From an uncultured Bacteroidales bacterium (lineage in GTDB: Bacteria > Bacteroidota > Bacteroidia > Bacteroidales > Marinilabiliaceae): a stretch of 62,369 nucleotides of DNA. The notes beneath the pieces were generated by a model, which saw nothing but the letters and a program-made list of their open reading frames with translations, made no database searches and was not told where the DNA came from. This document shows, one piece after another, positions 8,145 to 16,829 of this stretch (position 1 is its first letter; every line of letters begins with the position of its first letter). The position numbers and the translations under genes are program-made. The stretch is taken from assembly GCA_937892255.1 (NCBI GenBank), contig CALAUL010000071.1:1-62369 (forward strand). The letters run 5' to 3'.

Positions 8145-8275
8145 TATGTCGTCTATCGGATTAAAATAATTTCTAATATTGTAATGTGAGTTTGATGAAT
8201 TACTTTAATGTAAAACGAGCGATGTTTGAATGGTATTCTAATTGCGTTATATAAAGTCACTTCTAATAGTCTCCC

Positions 8276-8309
8276 CAAAAAAGAGAGCCATCCTTACGGA
8301 CGGCTCTCT
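8276..8309 (-). terminator. terminator of pfp
   Basis: On the minus strand AGAGAGCCGTCC pairs with GGATGGCTCTCT (one G-U) around GTAA, followed by T6. The stretch 8145-8275 between the array and this terminator holds nothing recognisable. Confidence 0.9.
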
Positions 8310-8335
8310 ATATTATTCTCGTTAATCTACTCGGT

Positions 8336-9952
8336 CTAGTGTTCGAGAGTTAGAGTCTTTGTGCATTGGTCGCATACTTCAGATGGACCGAAGTACTGAA
8401 TAGGACCAGGGTAAACGAAACTTGTGTTGATAGCCCATTCGTCGCGGTTTTGAGCGAAGAATTTGAACGGTCCTCCGTCGAGCTTAACGAGAGCTTTTTG
8501 GATAACAGGTTTCATTTTGCCGTGACGGCGTTCCATGTTCATCATCATAGTGATAGGTACACCGCCAGCTAACCATTGGTCTGCAGACTTTGTTGTATTT
8601 CGAACAGAAGACATGTAACCTGTTTTACCAGAAGCGATGAGCAATGCAGCTACGCGACCAAGAGAGTAGCAGTAGTCGGCGTCGAAGTTAGAAGGAGCTG
8701 CGCAACGACCTTCATAACCGAAGAAGTGTCCGAGTGCAGAGAATTTGCCATTGAACTTACCTTCAGCTTTGAGGTCAGCGAGGCGTTTAGCAACCATTGC
8801 GCTGAGGAGCTTTTCAGTTTCGATGAGTGATACTTGTACGTTGCCGTGAGGGTCGCGGTCGAGAGTGAGCTGTTTAGCGATAGCTTCAGGAAGGCTGTTG
8901 TAAACTGCTGCGCTTTGAGCTGTAAGGCCTTTAAGAGCTTTTTCTACGTCGCCATTTTCTTTAGCGAGGAGGTCGTTAAGTTCAGCTATAAGAGCCTTCA
9001 TCTCAGGGATGAATTCGATAAGACCTTCAGGAATAAGTACGATACCGAAGTTATTACCGTTGTTTGCACGAGCGATAACAGCGTTAACGATAGTTTCAAC
9101 AACCTCACCAAGAGTTTGTTTCTTTTCTTCTACTTCCTCAGAAATGATACAAACGTTAGGTTGAGTTTGGAGTGCACATTCAAGAGCGATGTGAGAAGCA
9201 GAGCGGCCCATCAATTTGATGAAGTGCCAGTATTTCTTTGCAGAGTTAGCATCGCGCATGATGTTGCCGATAACCTCAGAGTAAACTTTACAAGCAGTGT
9301 CGAAACCGAAAGAAGTCTCAATCATTTCGTTCTTGAGGTCACCATCGATTGTCTTAGGACATCCGATAACTTGTATGCCTGTGTTTTTAGCGAGGTAGTA
9401 CTCAGCAAGTACACAAGCGTTAGTATTAGAGTCGTCACCACCGATGATAACGAGAGCCTTAATGCCTAATTTGTTGCAGATTTCGATACCTTTATCGAAT
9501 TGTTCTGTTTCTTCTAGTTTTGTACGACCAGAGCCTATGATGTCGAAACCACCTGTATTGCGGTATTCGTCAACTATCTCAGCTGTAAGTTCCATGTACT
9601 TGTGGTCAACTAAGCCAGAAGGACCGCCAAGGAAACCATAGAGTTTGCTGTCGGCATTTATAGCCTTGATACCGTCAAAGATACCAGAGATTACGTTGTG
9701 ACCACCAGGAGCCTGTCCGCCAGAAAGGATGACGCCTACGTTGATAGCTTCGCCTTTGATAGCTGATTCGCCTTTTTCAAAAGTTACAACAGGCATGCCG
9801 TAAGTGTTAGGGAAAAGATTTTTGATGTCGGCCTGATCTGCTACTGATTCTGTAGCTTTGCCCTCTACGAGCTTAGTTGCGCCGTTGATAGAAGCAGGAA
9901 TCTTTGGAGAATAGCTGCTTCTTGCAATCTGAAGTGCACTCTTTTTTACCAT
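8336..9952 (-). CDS. pfp: pyrophosphate-fructose 6-phosphate 1-phosphotransferase
   Basis: PPi-dependent phosphofructokinase, a cytosolic glycolysis/gluconeogenesis enzyme that reversibly phosphorylates fructose 6-phosphate with pyrophosphate. At 538 aa it matches the long PFP class rather than the roughly 320-aa ATP-PfkA. Visible motifs: GGQAPGGHN in the phosphate-binding loop, GGDDSNTNA where the second D is the PPi-specific residue, the catalytic PKTIDGDLKN, and MGRSASH. ATG at 9952 is preceded by a good -7 element at 9990-9997. It is a single-gene unit with its own promoter and terminator, transcribed towards the CRISPR array. Confidence 0.95.
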   Translation of the reverse strand: MVKKSALQIARSSYSPKIPASINGATKLVEGKATESVADQADIKNLFPNTYGMPVVTFEKGESAIKGEAINVGVILSGGQAPGGHNVISGIFDGIKAINADSKLYGFLGGPSGLVDHKYMELTAEIVDEYRNTGGFDIIGSGRTKLEETEQFDKGIEICNKLGIKALVIIGGDDSNTNACVLAEYYLAKNTGIQVIGCPKTIDGDLKNEMIETSFGFDTACKVYSEVIGNIMRDANSAKKYWHFIKLMGRSASHIALECALQTQPNVCIISEEVEEKKQTLGEVVETIVNAVIARANNGNNFGIVLIPEGLIEFIPEMKALIAELNDLLAKENGDVEKALKGLTAQSAAVYNSLPEAIAKQLTLDRDPHGNVQVSLIETEKLLSAMVAKRLADLKAEGKFNGKFSALGHFFGYEGRCAAPSNFDADYCYSLGRVAALLIASGKTGYMSSVRNTTKSADQWLAGGVPITMMMNMERRHGKMKPVIQKALVKLDGGPFKFFAQNRDEWAINTSFVYPGPIQYFGPSEVCDQCTKTLTLEH

Positions 9953-9989
9953 TATTGTTTGTGTTAATTGTATGTTTTCTGTTTTCGTG

Positions 9990-9997
9990 CAAAGGTA
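9990..9997 (-). promoter_or_regulatory. pfp promoter -7 element
   Basis: Minus-strand TACCTTTG is a perfect match to TAnnTTTG, 38 nt before the start codon. No clear -33 TTTG is seen at the usual distance. Confidence 0.6.
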
Positions 9998-10097
9998 AGC
10001 ATTTTTATCAAAAAGTGATGTTGTAGAATGTATTATTTTGCTTGTGCATTTGTGTGAGGGAAGAATAATAAGTTGTTGTCAGTAAGATGTTGTAATT

Positions 10098-10139
10098 AAA
10101 AAAATGACCACAGAGGTTAGGATGTCTCTGTGGTCATTT
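10098..10139 (-). terminator. terminator of clpB
   Basis: A 14-bp perfect stem AAATGACCACAGAG / CTCTGTGGTCATTT lies 24 bp after the clpB stop. The minus-strand 3' arm runs into a T-run. Confidence 0.88.
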
Positions 10140-10163
10140 GTTTCTGTTGTATTATGTCAGGTG

Positions 10164-12665
10164 TTAGTTTTTGAAAATCAATGAGTCGTCTTTTGAGTCA
10201 ATGGTGATAGGCTTCTCTTTGTCTATTTCATCGGCAAGAATCTTGCGAGAGAGTGTGTTGAGAAGATGAGTTTGCAATGCACGTTTCACAGGGCGTGCGC
10301 CATAAATGGGGTCAAAGCCAGCTTTAGCTATCCATTCGATGGCGTTGTGTGTGATATTGATTTCGATACCATTTTGAGCCAACATGCGTTTGATACCATT
10401 GAATTGCAGTTCGACGATTTGAGCAATTTCCTCCTTGTTGAGAGATGTGAAGTTGATAATCTCATCTATTCTGTTGACAAACTCAGGACGGAAGTGTTCT
10501 TTTATCTGTTCTTCGCGTAGGTTAGAAGTCATGATGATGATAGTGTTTTTGAAATCTACGGTTCGTCCTTTGTTGTCAGTAAGTCGTCCGTCATCAAGAA
10601 CTTGTAGTAAGATGTTGAACACGTCAGGATGAGCCTTTTCTATTTCGTCGAGTAGTACTACAGAGTAAGGCTTACGTCTTACGGCTTCTGTAAGTTGTCC
10701 GCCTTCGTCGTATCCTACATATCCTGGAGGAGCGCCTATAAGTCGACTTACGGCATGTCTCTCTTGATATTCGCTCATATCAATACGAGTCATTTGGCTT
10801 TCGTCGTCGAATAGGAATTCGGCTAATGCTTTAGCCAGTTCTGTTTTACCCACACCTGTTGTGCCGAGGAAGATAAAAGAGCCAATGGGTCGTTTGTTGT
10901 CTTGCAGGCCAGCGCGTGAGCGTCTTACGGCGTCACTTACGGCAGTAATGGCGTCATGTTGTCCTACTACTCTGCGATGGAGTTCGTCTTCTAAAGAGAG
11001 CAGTTTTTGTCTTTCTGACTTTTGCATTTTGGCAACAGGTATACCTGTCCATCGGCTAACTATTTCTGCGATGTCGTCGGCGTCGACCTCTTCTTTTATC
11101 ATTACAGACTCAGCTTGCATCTTTTGTAGATCTGCTTTGAGAGACTCTATTGTCTGTTCTGCTTCGCGGATACGTCCGTAGCGTAATTCAGCAACTTTGT
11201 CGTATTGACCATCTCGTTCGGCACGTTCGGCTTCGAATTTGAAATTCTCTATGTTGCTCTTTTCTGTTTGAATAGCCTCTACAACCTTTTTTTCAGCTTC
11301 CCATTTTGCCTTTTGAGCGACGTGGTCGTTTTTGAGATTTGCAATCAGTTTGTCAAGTTCGGCTATTTTGGTCATATTGCCTTCTCTCTTTATTGCCTCG
11401 CGTTCTATTTCGAGCTGTTTGATATGGCGTTCGAGGTCGTCTATTTCCTCAGGTACAGAATTCATTTCTAAGCGTAAACGGCTTGCTGCTTCATCGATAA
11501 GGTCTATAGCTTTATCGGGCAGGAAGCGTTGAGAAATGTAACGTTGAGATAGTTCAACGGCTGCTATTATAGCTTCGTCTTTTATGCGGACTTTGTGGTG
11601 GCTTTCGTAACGTTCTTTCAGACCACGTAATATTGAAATAGCATCGGTTGTTGTTGGTTCGTCAACGATGACAGTCTGGAAACGACGTTCGAGGGCCTTA
11701 TCTTTTTCGAAGTACTTTTGGTATTCGTCAAGAGTTGTAGCACCAATGGAGCGTAGTTCGCCACGGGCTAAAGCGGGTTTGAGTATATTAGCGGCGTCCA
11801 TAGCACCATCGCTTTTACCTGCGCCAACGAGAGTGTGGATCTCATCGATGAAGAGTATTACACGACCATCGGCGGATACTACTTCTTTTACAACGGCCTT
11901 TAGTCGTTCTTCGAATTCGCCTTTATATTTAGCTCCTGCGATGAGAGCGCCCATATCGAGGGAGAAGACTTCTTTATCTTTCAGGTTTTCTGGTACGTCA
12001 CCATTCACGATACGATGAGCTAAACCTTCGGCGATAGCTGTTTTACCGACGCCAGGTTCACCTATTAGTATAGGGTTGTTCTTGGTTCGACGAGATAGGA
12101 TTTGTAGGACGCGTCTTATTTCGTCGTCTCGGCCTATAACTGGGTCGAGTTTTCCAGAACGAGCGCGTTCGTTGAGGTTGATAGCATATTTGCCTAAAGC
12201 GTTGTATTGGTCTTCTGCGCTTTGGGAGTCAACTTTAGAACCTTTGCGTAGTTCTGCTATTGCTGTAGTAAACCCTTTTTCGTTCGCTCCGGCATCTTTA
12301 AGCATTTGACTTGTTGAGTCGTTGACTTTAAGAAGGGCGAGTAGGATGTACTCTATTGAGACGAACTTATCGTCGTTTTTGCGGCTGAGGTCGGTTGCTT
12401 TTTGCAATAATTCGTTGGTACGGTTAGAGAGGTAGGGTTCACCACCTTGCACCTTAGGTAATTGGACAACCATGCGGTCAACGATGTCGTTGATATTTCT
12501 CATGTCGCACTTAGAGAAGAGGTATTGAGAGATGTTGGGTTCTGTCTCAAGTATACCTTTTAGGATGTGAATTGGCTCAATAGCCTGTTGGCTGTTTTGT
12601 TGAGCTATTTGTACAGCTCGTTGGACAGCCTCTTGTGCTTTAATTGTAAAACTGTTGAAATCCAT
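10164..12665 (-). CDS. clpB: ATP-dependent disaggregase ClpB
   Basis: Hexameric AAA+ chaperone that threads aggregated proteins for refolding together with DnaK. Order of parts: Clp N-domain (about 1-145), NBD1 with Walker A GEPGVGKT at about 202-209, a middle coiled-coil (about 400-530) that identifies ClpB rather than ClpA/C, then NBD2 with Walker A GTTGVGKT. The length, 833 aa, is about 25-30 residues below the usual 857-865. The missing part appears to be in NBD2, where TSNLREEQIKEH runs almost directly into FRPEFVNRIDEI. It is monocistronic, with a terminator at 10098-10139 and a striking pair of dyads at 12747-12779 upstream that probably controls it. Confidence 0.96.
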   Translation of the reverse strand: MDFNSFTIKAQEAVQRAVQIAQQNSQQAIEPIHILKGILETEPNISQYLFSKCDMRNINDIVDRMVVQLPKVQGGEPYLSNRTNELLQKATDLSRKNDDKFVSIEYILLALLKVNDSTSQMLKDAGANEKGFTTAIAELRKGSKVDSQSAEDQYNALGKYAINLNERARSGKLDPVIGRDDEIRRVLQILSRRTKNNPILIGEPGVGKTAIAEGLAHRIVNGDVPENLKDKEVFSLDMGALIAGAKYKGEFEERLKAVVKEVVSADGRVILFIDEIHTLVGAGKSDGAMDAANILKPALARGELRSIGATTLDEYQKYFEKDKALERRFQTVIVDEPTTTDAISILRGLKERYESHHKVRIKDEAIIAAVELSQRYISQRFLPDKAIDLIDEAASRLRLEMNSVPEEIDDLERHIKQLEIEREAIKREGNMTKIAELDKLIANLKNDHVAQKAKWEAEKKVVEAIQTEKSNIENFKFEAERAERDGQYDKVAELRYGRIREAEQTIESLKADLQKMQAESVMIKEEVDADDIAEIVSRWTGIPVAKMQKSERQKLLSLEDELHRRVVGQHDAITAVSDAVRRSRAGLQDNKRPIGSFIFLGTTGVGKTELAKALAEFLFDDESQMTRIDMSEYQERHAVSRLIGAPPGYVGYDEGGQLTEAVRRKPYSVVLLDEIEKAHPDVFNILLQVLDDGRLTDNKGRTVDFKNTIIIMTSNLREEQIKEHFRPEFVNRIDEIINFTSLNKEEIAQIVELQFNGIKRMLAQNGIEINITHNAIEWIAKAGFDPIYGARPVKRALQTHLLNTLSRKILADEIDKEKPITIDSKDDSLIFKN

Positions 12666-12746
12666 AAGCCTATTGTTTTTAATGTTGTTGTCTATTGTTT
12701 TTCCATCATTCTATATAATCACACATCGTGCCAGAAAGAGAAAAAG

Positions 12747-12779
12747 TGACATTTTGTCACTTGAGGTGACAAAATGTCA
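12747..12779. promoter_or_regulatory. twin-dyad operator candidate upstream of clpB
   Basis: TGACATTTTGTCA (12747-12759) and its reverse complement TGACAAAATGTCA (12767-12779) stand 20 bp apart. Each is itself a palindrome TGACA-N3-TGTCA, and together they make a 14-bp inverted repeat with a 5-bp centre. It lies 82-114 bp before the clpB start codon. It does not resemble CIRCE (TTAGCACTC-N9-GAGTGCTAA). A role as a stress-regulator site is inference. Confidence 0.65.
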
Positions 12780-12818
12780 TAAAGAAAGAAGGGTATATAA
12801 CCATATTGTCATATACCC
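12780..12818 (-). terminator. probable terminator of the 78-aa gene
   Basis: On the minus strand GGGTATAT pairs with ATATACCC around 12 nt and is followed by TTCTTTCTTT. It separates the small upstream gene from the clpB control region. Confidence 0.6.
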
Positions 12819-12871
12819 GATGTTATTTAATGGAAAAAGTGTCACTAAATGATGTGCCGTTGCATTAGCAA

Positions 12872-13108
12872 TCAAAAAGGAGATTGTCCGGCAAAGCTTC
12901 CACCTGAGGTTTCTTCTTCATCGTTATGAGAGAATGATGTAGAAAGAACACTCTTTCTGCCACGCCCCCCACCACTCGGTGGTGGAGTGACCGGTTTGTA
13001 CAAATCCTCAAGCTCATCCGCCACCGGTGACAAAAGAACCAACGAACTTACTTCGTCTACTTCGTAGACTTGTAAATATGGTTTGCTATATGTCTTTTTT
13101 CTAATCAT
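12872..13108 (-). CDS. small protein with KxYxKPxLxVYEV start and Gly/Pro/Arg-rich tail
   Basis: A 78-aa protein. It opens MIRKKTYSKPYLQVYEV, the kind of start seen on many short Bacteroidetes proteins of unknown role. A short hydrophobic patch SSLVLLSP follows, then a low-complexity part with TPPPSGGGRGRK and an acidic EEE segment. No signal peptide or membrane helix. The start at 13108 is preferred over an upstream ATG (13123) because the -7 element TATTTTTG ends at 13113, only 4 nt before this ATG; the upstream ATG would lie inside the promoter. It has its own promoter and terminator. I do not recognise a function. Confidence 0.6.
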   Translation of the reverse strand: MIRKKTYSKPYLQVYEVDEVSSLVLLSPVADELEDLYKPVTPPPSGGGRGRKSVLSTSFSHNDEEETSGGSFAGQSPF

Positions 13109-13112
13109 TGCG

Positions 13113-13144
13113 CAAAAATACAACTAAAAATCAAACCTTACAAT
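13113..13144 (-). promoter_or_regulatory. promoter of the 78-aa gene, leaderless type
   Basis: Minus-strand ATTG (13144-13141), 20 nt, then TATTTTTG (13120-13113), a perfect TAnnTTTG. The start codon begins 4 nt after the element, so the mRNA should have no 5' leader. Confidence 0.65.
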
Positions 13145-13297
13145 ATTTCATGCGTAAAAATTGCTGTAGTGCTCGTTTTAGATTATTTATTTTCTCGTGT
13201 ATACTTTATTTACGTTTAAAAGGTTATGTGATTATGGTAAACGGATTCACATTCGTTGTCATATCTTGTTGTGCGACTTCGGAGATATTGAGAAAGA

Positions 13298-13329
13298 GTT
13301 GTCTTTTTGTTGAAAATGAATTATACTTG
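13298..13329 (+). promoter_or_regulatory. promoter of the MBL-fold hydrolase gene
   Basis: GTTG (13298-13301), 20 nt, TATACTTG (13322-13329), one mismatch from TAnnTTTG; the start codon is 22 nt further on. Confidence 0.55.
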
Positions 13330-13350
13330 CACGAGATATAAATCAAATAT

Positions 13351-14013
13351 ATGTTGAAGATAGATATAATACCGTTCAATTTCGTTAGGGTAAATACTTA
13401 TATACTTAAAGCTCCGAGTGGCAATTGTGTGATTGTTGATCCTGGTTGTTTGGGAGAGTCAGAGGAGAGTTATTTGTCGAAATATCTTTCAGAGAATAAT
13501 CTTACGCCTGTGGGTTTATGGCTTACACATCAGCACTTTGACCATGTGTTTGGTGTGTCGTATGTAGAACGTAAGTATGGGTTGAAGGCTCTTTGTATGA
13601 GGGGCGATGAGTCGTGGCAGACGTTGAATGTACAAGAGTGTGAGAAGTTTAGGTGTTACATGAGCGGAGATGTGGAGATGAACTTTACCTATTCCATAGG
13701 TCGATATGTGGAAGAGGGCGAAGAACTTGTTTTGGACGATTATAGGTTCAGAGCGTTACATGTGCCGGGGCATTCGCAGGGAAGTATGGTGCTCTACTGT
13801 GAAGCGGAGAAGGTGTGTATAGCCGGCGATGTCTTGTTTCAAATGTCGATAGGACGAAGTGACTTTCCCGGAGGAAACGAGCGACAGCTGATAGAGAATA
13901 TCAGGGCAAAAATGCTTACATTACCTGATGATACGGTCGTCCTGCCCGGACATGGTAGTTCTACAACGATAGAGATAGAGCGAAAGGCTAATCCTTTTCT
14001 CGTTCGACTCTAA
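13351..14013 (+). CDS. metallo-beta-lactamase-fold hydrolase (glyoxalase II-like)
   Basis: Cytosolic di-metal hydrolase of 220 aa. Metal-binding motifs are all present: THQHFDH (the THxHxDH signature), a third His in VPGHSQGS, the bridging Asp in IAGDVLF, and the last His in LPGHGSST. The FVRVNTYIL start and overall length fit the short glyoxalase II-like or persulfide-dioxygenase-like group common in Bacteroidetes. The C-terminal substrate-binding domain of classical hydroxyacylglutathione hydrolase is missing, so the substrate is open. It converges on pnuT, and the two coding ends overlap by 26 bp. Confidence 0.88.
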   Translation: MLKIDIIPFNFVRVNTYILKAPSGNCVIVDPGCLGESEESYLSKYLSENNLTPVGLWLTHQHFDHVFGVSYVERKYGLKALCMRGDESWQTLNVQECEKFRCYMSGDVEMNFTYSIGRYVEEGEELVLDDYRFRALHVPGHSQGSMVLYCEAEKVCIAGDVLFQMSIGRSDFPGGNERQLIENIRAKMLTLPDDTVVLPGHGSSTTIEIERKANPFLVRL

Positions 14014-14584
14014 CACCTTTCTTGCGCCACCAGATATAGCCGAGTATCGACGCTAAGGCGTAGATGGTGAAGAGTCCTGCTGTGGGAAGTATATTCCGTT
14101 CGATATAGAGAGAAATGCTTGCGATGTTTACTATGCTCCAGGCTATCCAATGTTCTAAGAAACGACGAGCAGTCATCCATGATGCAACAATACTTACGGC
14201 TGTTGTAAATGCGTCAAGGTAAGGAGTGAGGGAATCTGTCAGATGTATGAGAAGTTGACTTATGGCTACGAAGAGAATTGACGAGACGAGTATTGCCCTC
14301 AATAACAATGGAACCGATATATTGCAGTACTTTATGCGGTCAGTTCTTTTGTTTCCGTCGAGACCTTTGCGCCATAGAATCCAGCCGTAACAGCTTATGC
14401 CTACGTTGTAGACGTAGAAAGTCATGTCGGCATAAATCTTTGTATAGGCGTATACCAATATGTATATCGAGGCGTTGATGATACTTACAATCCACATTGA
14501 TGGTTTTTGCATAAACTCCAATACAAGGTAGATAAGTCCTGTTATCACGCCAAAGTATTCTACTATAGTCCACATTGTTGTCAT
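13988..14584 (-). CDS. pnuT: PnuT/PnuC-family vitamin transporter, probably thiamine
   Basis: Inner-membrane facilitator of the PnuC family, 198 aa with about seven hydrophobic helices and aromatic-rich motifs such as YVYNVGISCYGWILW, typical of PnuC. PnuC members carry nicotinamide riboside, riboflavin or thiamine. Here the gene follows a TonB-dependent receptor controlled by a TPP riboswitch, with thiamine pyrophosphokinase nearby, which points to thiamine (PnuT). It starts 21 nt after the receptor's stop, so the two form one transcript. Its 3' end overlaps the convergent MBL gene by 26 bp. Substrate is inferred from context, family from sequence. Confidence 0.88.
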   Translation of the reverse strand: MTTMWTIVEYFGVITGLIYLVLEFMQKPSMWIVSIINASIYILVYAYTKIYADMTFYVYNVGISCYGWILWRKGLDGNKRTDRIKYCNISVPLLLRAILVSSILFVAISQLLIHLTDSLTPYLDAFTTAVSIVASWMTARRFLEHWIAWSIVNIASISLYIERNILPTAGLFTIYALASILGYIWWRKKGVRVEREKD

Positions 14585-14605
14585 CTCATTCTAAATATAT
14601 GGTTG

Positions 14606-16780
14606 TCATAGTTTTATTTTTAGTCCTACCATGATGTTTGTCTTCGCTTGCACAGCAAGTCCGTCCTCTGTAGTCCTGTTGTCTATTGTCGAAACTCCTT
14701 CTACAACGTAAGATGCCACCCAACCTGATGTCTCATACTCTTCTCCAAAGATGTTATTGATACGAACCATGATGTCTATCTCATTGAGCCATGTTGGTTT
14801 CAGAGTATATCCGATGTTGATGTTGCTTATGCAGTAGCCATCGAGAGAACGCTCTTTGCATGTTGTGTTGTCGAGGTATTGACGACCCACCCATTGTGTG
14901 TGTATCTGCGAATAGATATTACAAAATGAGATGTCAAAAGTACTGTTGCCCACTACAGATGGAGAGAAGGCGATGTCTGTTTCGGGGTAGTCGATAACGA
15001 TAGGGGAAAGTTCGTTCCAATTGCTATCGTAGCAACTTACATGCTCTTTGAAGTTCTTAATTTTGTTGGTGCTGAAGGTGGTGTTGCCCGACCATTTGAG
15101 CCACGACAGTGGTTGAATGTCGAGGGTGAATTCTATGCCCATTCTGTAAGAGTCGTCGATGTTGGAAGTCAGAGCTTCGCCTATTTCGCTTATTCTGCCT
15201 GTTCGAATGAGTTGGTCGTCGTAGTCCATACGGTAGAAGTTTGCACCTACAGATAAGATACGCGAAGAGAAGGAATAGCCGGCTTCTATGTCGTAGAGAG
15301 TTTCGCTTGAAGGTTGTTCGGTTGGACTTTCGGTGTAGTTGTTGCGGTTGGGTTCGCGATGTCCGACGGAGTAAGAAGCGTAGGCGTAGTGTCCGTTGTT
15401 GGAGTAGACTATGCCGGCTTTGGGGTTGAGAAAGTCGAATTTCTTTGCGAGGTCCATCTGACCTATTTTATCAACAAGGCCGTTGATGGTGTAGCCGATA
15501 TGTCGGAATTGCACGTCGGCGTATGTTGTGAGTCCGATAGGGAATGAGTATTGCGCCTTGATGAATGCGTTGCAGTCTGTCTTAATGCCTTCATTGTGGT
15601 AGTATTCATGGTCGGGGTTGAGGTTGTCGATGGAGCGTGCCCAAATGACTCTTCCGTAGTGGTTCCCGTTGTATCTGTTGGCGGCAAGACCTATGTTTGT
15701 CACAAGGTGTTCTCCTTTGTGGGTGAGGTTTGCTACGATGCCGTAGAAGTCGTTGTCCATCCATTTTCTGCGTATCAGGTCCGATGACTCGTTGCTATCT
15801 ATGAGGTACGACATAAGGTCGGCATCTGTTTTGTAGTCTTCGTAATAGCCTTTACCATGTGTATAATGCAGTGTTGTGTTGAGGTCGAAGAGTCCCGAAA
15901 ACTGATGTACGAAATTGAGATGATAGTGTTGTTGTTGGTAGTTGTCGGTTTGGTCGTAGTATTTCGTTATGCCGTTTTCGGTGTATTCTCCGCATGAGTT
16001 GTAAGTGCGGTTTCCCTCTGCTATCATGTATGAAGGCACGTAGTTCCAAGCTTGATTTGTCTTCTCGTTGCTACCGAAAGTGATAAGTTTGATCATCGTT
16101 GCGTCATGGTAGAAAGTACTTGAGGCGTAGTACGAAGAGACATCGGCTTTAGCTCTGTCTATGTATCCGTCACTTCTGATGAGAGAGTAACGAGCGTCGA
16201 AAGTGAATTTGTTGTGGAGAAGTCCTGTTGCGCCTTTGAGTGTGAGCTTTCGGGTGTTGAAAGAGCCTGTTGCACCGTTTATCTCTACACTCTGACTTGT
16301 CGATGGTCGGTCTGTTGTCATTGCAATGCTGGCACCGAAAGCTGCGGCTCCGTTAGTTGATGTTCCTACGCCTCTCTGTATTTGTACGGAACCTACCGAC
16401 GATGAGAAGTCTGGCATGTTGACCCAAAATACGCTTTGTGACTCCGAGTCGTTGAGCGGCACACCATTGACGGTGATGTTGATGCGGTTGTCGTCTGTTC
16501 CTCTCACTCTGAATGTTGTATAACCGATGCCTGTTCCGGCATCCGAACTGACAATAAGAGATGGAGTGGATTGCATGAGGTATGGAATGTCTTGCCCAAA
16601 GTCATTGTGTTTCAGCGTCTCTTTGCTCACGGTGCTGATGGACATGGGCGTGTTCTTTGTGGCGTGAACGCTTCGGATTACAACCTCGTCAAGGTTGCGA
16701 AACAGAGTGGTGTCTTGCTGTGCGAACAGACTAGCTGCGCATAATGATACGATGGTGAATGTAAAGACCCTTTTTCTCAT
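14606..16780 (-). CDS. TonB-dependent outer-membrane receptor, thiamine-type
   Basis: A 724-aa receptor. The signal peptide (1-20, cleaved after SLFA-Q) is followed by a TonB box-like segment DEVVIRS and a plug domain to about residue 150 (FRVRGTDDNRINITVNG, VQIQRGVGTSTNGAAAFGAS). A 22-strand-type barrel follows, with frequent aromatic/basic alternation. It lacks the SusC-type carboxypeptidase-like N-extension, so it is a vitamin/siderophore-class rather than glycan-class receptor. It is the first gene behind the TPP riboswitch and is followed by pnuT. It therefore most likely imports thiamine across the outer membrane (OMthi-like in Bacteroides). It ends in KIKL instead of the usual terminal Phe. 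Confidence 0.9.
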   Translation of the reverse strand: MRKRVFTFTIVSLCAASLFAQQDTTLFRNLDEVVIRSVHATKNTPMSISTVSKETLKHNDFGQDIPYLMQSTPSLIVSSDAGTGIGYTTFRVRGTDDNRINITVNGVPLNDSESQSVFWVNMPDFSSSVGSVQIQRGVGTSTNGAAAFGASIAMTTDRPSTSQSVEINGATGSFNTRKLTLKGATGLLHNKFTFDARYSLIRSDGYIDRAKADVSSYYASSTFYHDATMIKLITFGSNEKTNQAWNYVPSYMIAEGNRTYNSCGEYTENGITKYYDQTDNYQQQHYHLNFVHQFSGLFDLNTTLHYTHGKGYYEDYKTDADLMSYLIDSNESSDLIRRKWMDNDFYGIVANLTHKGEHLVTNIGLAANRYNGNHYGRVIWARSIDNLNPDHEYYHNEGIKTDCNAFIKAQYSFPIGLTTYADVQFRHIGYTINGLVDKIGQMDLAKKFDFLNPKAGIVYSNNGHYAYASYSVGHREPNRNNYTESPTEQPSSETLYDIEAGYSFSSRILSVGANFYRMDYDDQLIRTGRISEIGEALTSNIDDSYRMGIEFTLDIQPLSWLKWSGNTTFSTNKIKNFKEHVSCYDSNWNELSPIVIDYPETDIAFSPSVVGNSTFDISFCNIYSQIHTQWVGRQYLDNTTCKERSLDGYCISNINIGYTLKPTWLNEIDIMVRINNIFGEEYETSGWVASYVVEGVSTIDNRTTEDGLAVQAKTNIMVGLKIKL

Positions 16781-16829
16781 TGTTTGTAAAGTTGTTTTTA
16801 AACAAAGTAAAAGGGGGTGGAGAAAAACT

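Noticed and set aside
8834..9469. 211-aa ORF on the plus strand
   Set aside because: Antisense to pfp with no family features; a shadow of the codon pattern of the real gene.
12721..12745. Sigma-54 promoter for clpB
   Set aside because: TGGCAC is present but the second box reads GTGA rather than TTGC, so it is noted only as a near match.
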